NCBI RefSeq assembly: GCF_037975245.1
Contig: NC_092575.1
Span: 27,563,841 to 27,627,840 of the forward strand
Length of the DNA stretch: 64,000 nt
Direction: 5' to 3'
From: Apostichopus japonicus
Lineage: Eukaryota; Echinodermata; Holothuroidea; Aspidochirotida; Stichopodidae
In this document: one piece after another, positions 19,482 to 31,632 of the stretch
Layout: each line of letters starts with the position of its first letter
Numbering within the stretch: position 1 is the stretch's first letter
Notes under the pieces: generated by a model
What the model saw: only the letters and a program-made list of their open reading frames with translations
What the model was told of the DNA's origin: nothing
Database searches by the model: none
Program-made: the position numbers and the translations under genes

Positions 19482-20994
19482 CAGGGGCGGGATTTGAGTT
19501 GTGAAAGTGGGAAGGCAAACCTGCCAGCAAGACTATCTAAGCGGAGCGCCACCATCGGTTGGCGCGGAGCGCCACCATCGGTTGGCGCGGAGCGTACAGA
19601 AACATTTTTGGCTTTACAAACCCTCCAGATGGCCGGAAACGGCACTTACCGAGTGCTCTAAGCTGCATGTACCCATCCTTGAAATATGGATCTCATGTCT
19701 GCAATTGTATCTAGATAGTTAATTATCGTTTAATAATTTGAAGAGGATTGATAGTAGAACATATGGCCAGATGGTGATGTACAACTTTTGTTATACGTCA
19801 CTATCTAAGCGGAGCGCCAACATCGGTTGGCAAGGAGCGTCGAAATTTTTGATGAAAGGTACCCTTAGATCGGTAAAATTAACACCCATATAGGCTTTAA
19901 ATTGCATCTAAAGAATTAATGAACGTGTGTAAATTAAGGGAGGGCGGATAGAAGAACTTATATGGTGATGTACAACTGAAGCTTATACGTCACTATTTAG
20001 ACGGTGCACCACCATCAGTTGGCGCGGCGCGTCGAAATTTAAGCAAAAAGGAAATCCTAGATCAGCAAAAATGACACCTCTGGTAACAATAAATCGCATC
20101 TAGACAGTTCTTTCCCCCTAAAATTATTAGTATATTGTGCATTGGACCGATCAAGAATATGTTCAGCACCCACTTCGAAATTCTCCCCGCGGTCCCCACT
20201 TCTTGGAGAACTTGGCAAATATTGGGGGCTGAACATACCTTTACCCCCCCCACACACACACACTTTTTTCATGGGGGGGGGTAAGCCCCTCAAGTCTACC
20301 GGTTCCGTCGTTACTGAAGTCGAGGCGGGGTGACTTTTTGGATTTTACAATGCGACTAGGTATAATTATATATTTAAATAATATATTTACGGGTCATTTC
20401 ATATACTGGCTGAGATTTGAAAATGAAATTATTACCTGGCAGTACCAGCATTATGTTTGAACTATTGCCAGATTATCAGGCAACATAGAAATTCATAATA
20501 AATACTTGAATGTTACTTACTGTTAATGTAGGGCTAGACCACTGGGGGTGGGGTGGGGGTGTCATGTGTCAGTGTATTGAATTTAATTATTGATATACCC
20601 AATATGCAATTCTGGCTTTTGTAAATCGTTTCTCTGGATTTAGTTATTCAAAGCATTCAGTAGAGCAGCAACGTTGAAAATCAATTCCTGAAGCTAGCAC
20701 TGTAGCACATGCCGCGGATTCATCACATGCAGAATTGAATCGCTAGTGTGTTAGCTCCAGGATTCGTAACCTGTGCTGCGAACCATGTGCTAGCTCCAGC
20801 TTCAGTTATTCATGCTACATGTTACGATACACAAATTCGACTTAGATTCGAAACAAATAGGCCTATTTGATAGGGAATAATTTCGATTAGGGTTGTGCAC
20901 ATCTGCAAAAACGACAAAAAAGTGAACTAAGGTTTGGGAAAAAGTGGGGGGGGGGGGCAAATTCCCCCTCACCCCCCCCGTAATCCCGCCCATG
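19482..20994. mobile_element. Non-autonomous hAT-like element, 1.5 kb, with 8-bp target duplication
   Basis: Left end CAGGGGCGGGATT; right end AATCCCGCCCATG, its inverse with one mismatch. Immediately outside lies AGTTTATC on both sides (19474-19481 and 20995-21002), an exact 8-bp target duplication, which is the hAT hallmark. Inside are three diverged tandem modules (about 19535-19740, 19800-19960 and 19983-20115), each with a GCGGAGCGCCACCATCGG-type core and a CATCTAGA-type end, then homopolymeric G/C runs. No transposase frame was found, so movement would depend on an enzyme from elsewhere. Confidence 0.85.
20685..20812. repeat. Imperfect fold-back inside the hAT-like element
   Basis: CTGAAGCTAGCAC near 20688 is mirrored by GTGCTAGCTCCAGCTTCAG near 20788, with further partial matches between (GCGGATTC versus GATTCG). 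It may be a small nested element or a remnant of the host element's structure. Confidence 0.4.
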
Positions 20995-21002
20995 AGTTTA
21001 TC

Positions 21003-21215
21003 GTTTGCTAAACACAGTTGCTGAAATGATGAATTTTTAATAAAAGCATAGTCCATCATTTGCTGCAAATTGATGACATTTGATAAATAATCATTTAGTC
21101 ATTTTGCAGCGAAATGTTGAATTCCTCACTTATTTGAGTTAAGGAATTTGTCATTCTGTTGCAAATTGTTAATATATTAACTCACCAATTAATAATTTTG
21201 CTGAACATGAACAAT
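21003..21215. repeat. Degenerate tandem array, right part
   Basis: Continues the pattern of 19195-19481: CATTTGCTGCAAATTGATGA (about 21056), ATTTTGCAGCGAAATGTTGA (about 21101), CTGTTGCAAATTGTTAA (about 21157), ATTTTGCTGAAC (about 21194). Confidence 0.6.
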
Positions 21216-21301
21216 GATATTTACCCGAAAAATCTTAACATTTGACGGCACGTATGACGTATTGGTGTACGTGACTATGCCTATTATACATGCATGGTAT
21301 G

Positions 21302-21959
21302 CAAGGGCGGCGGAACCGGGGGGGGGCACAGGGGGCACGTGCCCCTCTCTCTTCCCCAGGTTAAAAATGTGCCCTTTTTCTACATTAAAATTGAGGTGTC
21401 TCAAGTTAGCAAGAGGCCAGGGAACCAGAATGAACACTCGGGAAGGGCCGTTTCCGGCCATCTGAGGGGTTTGTAAAACCAAAAAATTTTCTAGTACGCT
21501 CCGCGCCAACCGATGGTGGCGCTCCGCTCAGATAGTCGTGCATACAACTTTCAAATCCTGGCTACGCCCCTGACTTTTAATGAATTTCTGTGGGTCAAAC
21601 TCAAAGCTATTTCGAATGGAAAAAATTGGTTAAGATATTAACAAGAAATAAACTCTAATTCGGAAGATTCCTACATTAGCAATTAGCATGATTTCACCTC
21701 ATTTTGTCTCAAAAGAAAACTTGTTCCTTGTTTCCCAATTTGCACATTGGATATTGCAGTGCTAGTATGCATATTTTCCTTGAAGGGGGGGGGGGGGGGC
21801 GTTGATGGAGTGATGTGTATACACAAATAAGATAATACAATAAGAGTTATAAAGGGTACTAAATATAGGCTGCATCAGTCCAATCGAATTTCTACAAAGT
21901 GCCCTTTGATGTCGGTGCCCCCCCCCCCCCTCAGATTAAAAGTGCTTCCGCCGCCCTTG
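21302..21959. mobile_element. Non-autonomous hAT-like element, 658 bp, with 8-bp target duplication
   Basis: Ends are CAAGGGCGGCGGAA and its exact inverse TTCCGCCGCCCTTG. ATGGTATG flanks both sides (21294-21301 and 21960-21967), an exact 8-bp duplication. The inside holds G and C homopolymers and, at about 21440-21577 on the minus strand, a module ending in CAGGGGCGTAGCCAGGA that is shared with the 19482-20994 element. No coding capacity was found. Confidence 0.88.
21440..21577 (-). repeat. Shared module, inverted relative to 19482-19640
   Basis: The minus strand reads CAGGGGCGTAGCC, GACTATCTGAGCGGAGCGCC, ACCATCGGTTGGCGCGGAGC and then AGATGGCCGGAAACGGC. The + strand at 19482-19650 has the same order, with an extra tandem copy of the GCGCCACC core. 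The outer hAT-like end on this module may be the end of an older element nested in the 658-bp one. Confidence 0.75.
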
Positions 21960-23824
21960 ATGGTATGTCAACGTGTATGGTTTCTTATGTAGCCTATTAC
22001 TTGGTAATTGCTTTTACATCCATCCAACTGTTCCCTTCTATATTTCATGGAATTAGTTTAATTAGGTAAAATTCTTGTGAAAGCTATAGTAATGCTATAT
22101 GTTCTAGTGAATTATAATACTCCGTTGCATCTGAGCGTTTCTCCTTTCTGAGTAGGGCCTCTCCGACCGTTCTATATACCCAAGGGAGCTCATACCTGCA
22201 GTAGATATAACCAAATGCAAAAATAACCTCACTAGGGAATACGGTGCACGACAGCACTTACCATCTCACTTGTTGCCTATTGGGCATCCTCCTCATGTGT
22301 ACTTCTATGAATCATACTACACCGCTGGCCGTATAACAGCACTATATAGCTATGCGTAATAACATTGAGTCACGGATTATTTCCATAAAATGTACGGCAA
22401 AGTAATAGGCCTATGTCGCCAGCGAGTCTAACTGTTTCACTTGGCGAGATGTTCGGTGAAGAACGCCATGCTATCGGTACTATCATAGTGAATCTCTTCC
22501 GATTAAGTCTTTATAGTTAAAAAGCAAATTACGGTTCTTTACAGCTGTACACGTGTTTATCGGTAAGTGGGAAAGTTTAGAAGGACGGAGCAGGGGTTGT
22601 CGAGGGCTCATCATTACTTTACTGTCAGAATTAGAGACGATGGGGACCTGGTGGGGGGGGGTGGGGTTGGGGATAAAGCGGTTAAGGAAGCAGGAGAAAG
22701 AGTGGAAGAGAAATTATTTCCTGTCGTGTACAGTTATAAATATGATACACACACTATAAGAGAGAAACATAAACCACCAGTATACCAAAGAATATAATAA
22801 ATATTATTGCGAAAATATGTCCCCTGGCCGAAGAGGCTATCGAATACCTATTTTATTTTTTTAAAGATTATCAAACTAACTCTTCCAATATTCCCATTTG
22901 GCTTAAACAATTAAAATCTCATAAATGATGTCATGCCAAAAGTATAAAGGGACCCCCCCCCCCCCCAAAAAAAAGAAGAGAGACTTGCCTACGGTTATGG
23001 TTTCCAGTTGCGCAGACCATAAATTTTAGTTGCGACTTAATTGTGAAGCTGCATTCATAATAGCAGATGCAATGAACAGAGTAATTACGGAAGCCTCTCC
23101 TTACTTTTGACCTTAATTAATGCCGCAGTTGTACGTAATACTTAAGTTAAATACTATAAGTCTTGTCTTTTCTTCATGGTTCTACTCATAGCTCCAATAT
23201 ATTTTCCTCGCCCTCCAATTGTTGCAAGCACAGCCGTTCAAGTTAATGACAATGCCTGTTTATCGTTTGTTCATCCTTACACCTTTGTATGCCCCAAACT
23301 CTCTTCTTCAGACACATTACTCCTCTCATAATGTGTACAGGAGAGAGGTTCTATTATTTACTACATGGCCTTCATTGTAAATTCGGTACAGTTTCCTAAG
23401 AAATCCACCTTAGAAACTGCGCCTATACCTGCATGCCCCGGCCATATCCATGTACCCTTTGAGTAAGCGTATGTATATAGCTCTATATTTCCATTTAGTA
23501 GTCACTGTTTTATTGTATTGTTCTCGTCCTGTGACAGTTCGAACATGCAAGTTTTCCAAAACAGGATGTAATTCTTCTCCCATCTTCCCCCCCCCCCCTG
23601 TCCCCTTGAATTCCCATTGGCAATTAGTACGTATGCACGGAACCAGTGGTGTGTATCCCCCTCCCTCAATCCTACATGAAAAATTAAACGTACTTATATT
23701 AACACAACCTTGTTTATACCTACTTAATTGTAGAGCTAATTTCCAGCCTAGATATTCCTTAGATTAATGCACCGTTTCTCATTTACAACATAACGGTATA
23801 TTCTTTCTAATACGACTACAACGA

Positions 23825-23869
23825 CCCAGGGCCACGCCCATTTCTTTAATATCCCTGGATCCGCCCTTG
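23825..23869 (-). mobile_element. Isolated hAT-like terminus
   Basis: The minus strand begins CAAGGGCGGATCCAGGG, a classic hAT-type end. I could not find a matching opposite end or an 8-bp duplication of the flank ATGTACCA nearby, so this is probably a truncated element. C-rich runs near 23586 may belong to it. Confidence 0.45.
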
Positions 23870-26800
23870 ATGTACCACCGAAATAGTCTATTTGAGTCCA
23901 CGTGACTAGCGTTAACGCTGGTTAATACGTGAGTAGGACCTATCGCAGGTCTTGAATGACTGGCGCCCTACCATTTTCCAAAACGATTGCCGACCTCTCC
24001 AAATTTGGGGAGTTCTTATTTTAACACGAGAAGTTGCGATTCGGGATGACAATTACCTGCTTCAACATCCCCCACCACCCCCCCCCCTCCCGCTCTCTCT
24101 CCCATTTTGAAACTTTCTCTGCGTACAAGTACTGAGTGGTGTATCCGTCCCACAACTAAAGGCCCTTTCTGTCTACACAGAGACTGGGTCTTTACATGGA
24201 TTGATTAACGCGCGCTGAGTGGAGTTAACGCGCCTTACAAGTTTCTAACTGTTCCTAAAGTTATATGTGCAATCAAAGTTACTTTCTCTGAAATTTCACA
24301 AGTACAACATATATCACAAAAAAAATTAACTGTAAACGTCCCTCCTGTTTGATTTCACCCGAACCGCTCAATCGAGCTTGTCTAGCTAACGGTACGACGA
24401 ATATGGTCAAAGACTTCCTAAGACACGAATAACACAATCCACGGTGAAGATTTGCACCTGAGGACAAAAGCGGTGGTTTACACTCTAAGTTTCTTACACT
24501 CGATTTCAACAGTCATCTCGAGTTTATTACCTTACATCACTAGTGCACTGTAGTGCGTTGATCAGTGTGGTCGCTTTCGAAGTGGTAATGGTAGGCTAGT
24601 AATATATTACTATACACTTCACGGCAAAACACAGTTCCACGATCTAGTTGTACTTGTAGTACGGTACGAGTCGTAAATCTTACTTGCCAGAATTCCAAGA
24701 AACAGACGACTTTGGTCTCATGTAACTTTAACACGGATCAGAACGTGAAAAGTGATATCGATGCGTTTTATATATTCAACAAACAGAAAAGGGGGTTTGT
24801 AATATCTTTCATATTTACAATTTTCGTTATCGACTATATTACTAAATTAGGCTGTAGGCTACTAAAAACATTTCTTAAGAAGGTGCTATTGATTTGTATA
24901 TCATTTGTGTTCACATTGCTACCAAAATGTTTGCACTGCTGTGATAGTGAAATACCAGAGCTATTGTACAATTTTGGTGTAAGATAACAACATGGCAACA
25001 AACGTGTCGTACACTGACTAGCATAGCTCATCTTTTGTACAATAGGTCTAATAATAGATTATTAGAATATGGTCTACCTTACTAATAATAGACCCACTAC
25101 CAGCCTATTTACCAAAGCATCAGTAGTAACCTAGTTCTGTGCAGTATATACATTCCATTTCTCAGTTTGTTTTTGCAAGTTGCCATACCATTATAGTTCT
25201 AGTTGTGCATCATAATATAAATAGTACAGTGGGCTAATAATATATTTTTTTGTCAAAAACTGTCAAATCACTACAGTAGCTCTTTCAGTTTCAATAGAGT
25301 AAGGCAGAGACTAAGGCCTGGTGTATGTCAATGCATTGTTAATAATATTAGATTGCATCTAGAAATTCTTTTGTTGTCAAACAGATGGTTGTAATGGAAA
25401 TTGTTTCTGTTCTATGGCACATCCTGTTATATGCTGCTTTATACTTTGTGTCAAAAACCGTCAACTCTTTTGAGATTCCCACGTGCCAGTTAATACATGA
25501 TTTTTGTACAACTTTAGCATTGCGAATACGTATAAATCAATTTTTCCCTTTTGGCAACTAAAATTTCAAATATATGATGAGTAATATTTCTTACAGTTTG
25601 ACTGATCAAGTGAAGGAAGTTGCATAAGTATATATTAGAATCTGTAGTCAACATCATTAGAGATACTATTTGTTACTGGTTATTATAAATGGTTACTGTA
25701 TTAATCACATGTGTGTGCATTGAAATAGAAATATTGTTTGAACATTAAAGAGGATATGCTCAAGTTCAATGCTCAGAATGCACACCCTGTAACTAAGATG
25801 AGGATGGTTTAAGGGTTTATACCCCCCCCCACCCTCCCCCAGCTCCCAAATAAATTGCACAGTGCTCATTGATTTACATGTGGGCATGGTGCTGCCACGT
25901 GCAGACAATTTCAACATGCATTAACGGTTGTCTGACCCCTGCCCCTAATTTCTAACCTCTCTCTGTATCTGTGTGTGTAATGAAAAAAAAAGTTAAATTT
26001 CCTTAACTTCTTTTGTAAAAGCAAAAGAGGAATGTTAGTGGATTCATATAAATACATTATGAGTAATGACTTCACATTATGATTCGCCAGTTCAATCCAA
26101 GTACACATGCAATGCAGGGAATGATAGGTTGTTGCCATAACGATGAGTACACGACTCAAGTGAAAGACTGCATTTTCGTTATACTCTTCGTGGTGTCTCT
26201 ATTGCAATTTTGGATGAGGGTGGTCCTGTTATTATAGCATTAATTATTAAAATATGCCAGACCATTGCCAAATTTGACTATTAATTGAATGAAATTCCCA
26301 TAGTCAGTTTATGAAGGCCTGCATATATACTCAATGTTCATGACAGTATTTACTAATAAACATACTGTACTGATTCGTTGATATTAGTCTATGAACAGTT
26401 GCATGGTGATACGCTAACAGTGACACGTAGCATCACTCAGTTACCCTGACCTGTGATAAAACTGAGCTGAAAATTCAAATCCAATTTCTGTTACTTTTTC
26501 GTTCCTTTGACACTCGCTCAGATACAAAGTTTAGCAGCACTTGGGAAATTTAATAATCTTCATGTTATAGCAAGGAAACATAATTTCTCAAATTCCCTAT
26601 GGACCTTGGGATTACCAAGAACATGAGACAGATAGAAGGTCATTCTTGCTAGGAACTTGTAAAACATGACTTAAACAGATATACGCTGTGATCTTCAGGC
26701 TGTGGGAAAATGAGAGCATTCAGCGTTGGTCTAGTTCCAAAAAGGACGATTTTATATGAAGGATCTATTTGACTCGGTTGACAATCATAAACAAGTAAAA

Positions 26801-29515
26801 TGAAAGTTGTTGAATTTCAATAGGATACTTTTCCAGTTTCGGTTGAATTGCTTTAGATTCACACAATGAATTTATGACTTGCTAATTAGTATTCAACACT
26901 ATGATCAAACAATGTAAGGTATAGGCTGAAAGGAAGTAATAGAAGTAACAGTTCCAATGACAGAATCGATTAAGTTCTTCTCTTTTCACTTCTGTTCAGG
27001 AAAAAGAACAAAATGTATAATTACTTTGTGCAGTAAAATATGTATTAATAGCTTTTTGAGGGAACAGGGGTATAGGATTTCAAAGAGAGTGGGGGTTGGA
27101 GGACACCATGGATACTGTTCCTTATTATCTGAAAATAACAGTTTTGGTAGTTTCACATAATTTTAGCATTAATTGTACAGTAGGAGTTTACTGGGCTCGA
27201 CCTCTACTGTATGTCATTGCATATATCCTGTTTACAAAGCCTATTAATTTAAATGTTGTAGCACTGCCTCTCCAGTGGTTATCTGCCATGTCATCAGCTC
27301 ATCCTCATGAATATATCTACCAACCCCACAGTCAGCAAGTCTACTCATGAATAAGTTTTAAGGTCCATATACTTTAACATCAAGTTCTATTAAATTATTG
27401 ATATGTACTCTTCTTTCAAATGCTTAATTTCTGTACAGTATTTCTTGACAAAAAATAGAACCTGTGTGTTTTCTTCAGTGTTGAGTGTAATGTTTTGTCA
27501 GGTGTTTTTGCTTAAAGTGCAGCCTTTCGAGTTAATTTTGGAAAACTTAAAGGTATTATTTGTTACCCAAATACCCAAATGATGCAGTTCATAATCTTAA
27601 AAAGTCAGTTTCTTGAAAATAAAAAAATCTGAATGAAACGTTATCTCTTTTGCTCATTATCCTTCATTTGGTAAAACAAAATTATTTTGATCAATTTTAG
27701 TATAATATGGAGCCTCACAAAACTTGCTATAACTGTATATCAGATTGTTAAGTCCACGTTAGCATGTATAAATTTGTCTCTTGTATTGTTTTTGTTGAAG
27801 TTATAATTTTGAATTTTTGGTTTCTTTTGTTAAAACCTTTGTTAAAACTTTAAATTTCACCCTCTGGATTCTTGTTTATATTATCTAAGTGTACTCTAGT
27901 TACCAGCTCAGCTTGTCCATGGTGTGTTGCATGGTGTTACTTGCTTGAGATTAAAAGTATTTCATTCTGCCCCATGTTAGATTTCTCCTGCTCTGGTGGA
28001 TTCAGAGCTGACAGCCTGACTGAGGTCCAACAGGAAATGATATAACAGTTGTAGAACTGGATGAACTTCCTGTCAGCTCTGCTAGAAGAAAGGACTAGTT
28101 TATTCCTTTGTCTCTGTTCTTGCTACAAGTTCCTTTGTTCTTTACAAGATTTGTTTACAATCAATCTGTTTTGAATTCTACAATTTATTTACCATTGGAC
28201 CCAAGATATATTTGTCTTCCACTTGTGTTCCTAACCCCAAGATTACTTTGTTGTTGGTTGTGATCCTGTGGTCATAAAATAAACTTGGCTTCTCTTGTTG
28301 CTGTTGTTGTTATTGTCCTTATGTTTGGTTAATCTCTCAGTCAGTCCCTCCCCCCTACCCCCTCTCTCTTTGTCTGTTTTACCACCATTTTTACTGGTAT
28401 AATTTGTCCATTTTATTGGATTTCCTGTCCAGGTGTTGTTAGCATTATAAAACTCTGTTGAATGTGATTGTAAACAAGATAGACTCCCCTGCCACCAATC
28501 AGGGAGTTGTTAACAACTCCATGCACCAATTACCTGATAGAAGATCTCTCGGTATAAACAGTGGTTTGCTTTAACCTTTTCTTTTGAACTCATCTTTCAT
28601 TTGTCTTCTAGGGTTTGTGTTTACAATCAAGTCTTTCCAAAGTCCAAAGAAAAGAAGGGAGCTGTGTATATCACTCTTTACATGTGACTAACTAAAGAAG
28701 GGTTCTTGTATTGCGTAGTATATCAATCTTTGACATGACTAACTAGACTAGCTTCAATTAATACTACCATAGTAGTGTTTAGTGCAGGCAATTTGTACAC
28801 TATGTGCTGGTGGTAACTGTTGTTATGCAGAGCAGTTTCATTCATTATACAGTAACGTTTATACGTATTTAAAGTCATTAATAGTCAGGAGTGAGTGCAT
28901 CGTTTTTCCTAGACGCTCTTCTACACTTTTCGAGAACGTTTTTAATGTTTTACCCGACCAAATGATGGATAAACACAGGATTGAAGTTGAAGGTAATATG
29001 AAAATCCTCTCAGTTTAAAAAATAACAAAACAAAAACACTGTCTAAGAAGCATATCTGAGCTTTACTTTCATGGTCTTGGCAGTTTTCTATTTTTTTTGT
29101 AAGATTTTAGTATAATTTACAACATTGTTGCCGGCTTGTTTTGGTATTATGTTAGGGATTTTTTGTCTATAGATGCAAAATGTACGGAAATGAATGTATT
29201 TCTTACCTATCGACAGCTACTCACAGCCCCATATAAATTAGTGGTGTAGATGTTAAGCTAGTCAGGCCAAATTTGTAAGGATTTTTTCTGGTTGCCTTTC
29301 TGAAAACCAGGTCTTACATTTGATTGTCCTATCTGCAAATTTGGTTGCCCGAAAAAATGTGGCAAATTATCAAAGAACAACTAGTGTAGGAGAGATGTGT
29401 ATGTTTGGTGAATAGAACACAGGCTTTGGGCTGGTTCATTGGATCATAGGACTACCAATATTTTTGGTTTGAGTTATACCAATTTATCATTTTACCTATT
29501 TAGGTGTTCTTAGTT

Positions 29516-29640
29516 ACAATGCAATCTGAATTTGATGTAACAACTAGTCATCTGCCAGACAACCTCCAAAGCTGATTTTGGTCACCCAGACAGAAATTTG
29601 GTCTTGGACGACCAGACGACCGTTTAAAATTTGCCTAAAA
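29516..29640. repeat. Dispersed repeat, copy B
   Basis: Same orientation as 2560-2660 and sharing the same ordered blocks, followed by GCTGATTT and repeated GACCAG-type words. The strongest match covers the first 55 bases or so. No open frame was found. Confidence 0.6.
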
Positions 29641-31374
29641 TTTTGCTAAGGGACAAATGTTTGAGGAAGAGGAAGTACAGCATCAAAATGATGTGTTTGT
29701 AAAATAGGGAAACCGTAAAAACTGAAAATGATGATTTAGGCTGTGATGATGGGCATCAGTTTGTACGTGTATGGTTTCTAAGTAATTTAGCGTTAAAAGT
29801 AAATTTAGGAAATTTAACCGGGAGATGTAACCAGTCGCAGCTGCAAAAGATGATCCTTAGATGACAAAATGTCAACCTTGACTTAGAGAAGAAAAGAAAT
29901 AGGATATAAGAAAAAAAAGGTTGAATTTTACCAATTGTTGAGTTATGCATTTTTGTTTTTTCCCTTTTTGTCTGTTCTGGATGTTTCATATAGAGTTCAA
30001 AATCCTGGATCTTGTTTGACTGTTTGTGAGAGACTGAGTACAGATTGGTTTGATTTTCATTTTCTCCTTGAATGCCCGCCAGCTAGTAGATGGTGCCAAA
30101 GAGTTTGGCATCATTTAATTATCGGGTGCCCGCTTCCATTCCTTATCAATTTTCCTGTATTCAATTTACAATCTTCTGCGTTAGTTAGTGCTGCTGTTCT
30201 TTACACATATAAGTACATCACTTAAATATTCCAGCGAGTACAGACAAGCATGAATACTCTGCCAATCTCTGACTCATTGACCCAATTAGATATCTAGAAG
30301 GAGAAAAAAAAGAAGGGGCAAGAAAAATCACATCTCAGAATGAAGATTGACGGCAAAGTCTAAGGCATGTGTGGAAATCTGCTACAGGCGCGCGGTCTAG
30401 ATTTAACATGTATAATAACCAGCTAAATTTTGGAAGATGAACTAACCTCTCCTTTGACATAATTTAATAAATATACTGGCCAACAAGTTTTGCTGGAAAG
30501 TTTGTTGATAGCAAGTCTACTGTATTCGTCACTTGTTTAGTTCAGTCTGCATAAAGGTCTGTAATTGTATTTAAGGCAGGGCTGTTTGGACATATCAGTG
30601 ACAACCTTTCTGAATTGTATTTATTGTTGAATTGTTGCTAGAGTTCACATTAATACTGAAATAATTTGGATACTCTCATCTCATGCTATTTGTTGATATC
30701 ATGACAGTGAGTCAAGTAGCAATTCTGGCTATGTGATCGTCAGTGATCACTGGTCAGTAAAATTTATACCAAAGACATATACTATGACAATACTAGCTTT
30801 GCTTATAGCTAGAATAGTGAGCATGTTGTTTCTAACGAAGCCTGCTAAAATTCCAAAACATGAAGAAAATGAAACTTGTATATGTCTTCTTGCATTTACC
30901 TCGATGAATTTCTTCAAGTACTAGTAACATTCTGGGGTTCATTGTTACAACTGTGTGCATAATGTTTCTGTGGTTTATGTAAGAAGCCTTTTGAATTCAA
31001 GACTGCACAAATATCTTATCAGCTGGATTCTCAAAAAAGTTAAATCATTACAGTTTTTAAGTCTCTCTGTATCTCTCTGGGGAAAGGTCTTGATTCTTAT
31101 CTAGAGGCAATCCAGTTATTCAAAGCGTAACATCCATATCTTTATTTTGCTTCCTTACTTACCTGCCTCCTCACAGCCAATGCACTCTTACCTTTGTGTT
31201 TACCAGTAGTATCCTTCTGGCTACTGGTACTTTGTTGAAATAGATTTAAGTTGTAGCATAATTTCGTCTCAAATTCTGAATCAGTAGTTGGATAAGTTTC
31301 TGACTTCCACATTATCCACTTATTAATCCCTGCCCTCTTGTTTTCCCCGCTAATATTATTCCTCAGACACAGAG

Positions 31375-31632
31375 ATGTTTGGCTTCCGCCGACTCAGTGA
31401 CCCAAAGTCCACAAGCTTTGACCCCAACCGGGTCATAGTGAAGGATGACAGCAGCGATTCGGTGGTCAGCGATTCCGCAGAGGATGGACCGAGACACAAG
31501 CCGGCCAACTGGAGAGAGAAGCTGCAGAGCATCTTGCGGAGCCAGCAGTTTCAGATTTTGGTGGTGGTCCTCGTCATATTGGATTGCATATTCGTCATTG
31601 GGGAACTCATTTTGGACTTTCAAGCTCTTTCG
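31375..31632 (+). CDS. HVCN1: HVCN1 coding exon 1
   Basis: 86 codons: a short Ser/Asp-rich cytosolic N-terminus, then S1 (about residues 59-81) with the VILDCIFVIGELILDF motif. Donor gtgaga. The ATG at 31375 lies 8 bases after a good acceptor (cctcag), so the exon probably begins at 31367. Confidence 0.92.

Larger units (their letters stand above)
21968..31366. other. Gene-poor region between PRKRIP1 and HVCN1
   Basis: No coding sequence recognised. Noted inside: G/C homopolymers (about 22655, 22950, 23588, 24080, 25820), an isolated hAT-like end (23825-23869), an exact 12-bp inverted repeat CAGAGCTGACAG at 28003-28014 and 28070-28081, and a dispersed repeat at 29516-29640. Non-coding 5' exons and the promoter of HVCN1 should lie in the right part, but I cannot place them. 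Confidence 0.55.

Noticed and set aside
20245-20285. Special structure at C- and G-rich runs with CA repeat
   Set aside because: Homopolymer and microsatellite runs like this are common throughout the window and add nothing beyond the element that contains them.
21302-21577. A shorter element ending at 21577 instead of 21959
   Set aside because: The flank after 21577 (ACTTTTAA) does not match ATGGTATG, whereas the flank after 21959 matches exactly.
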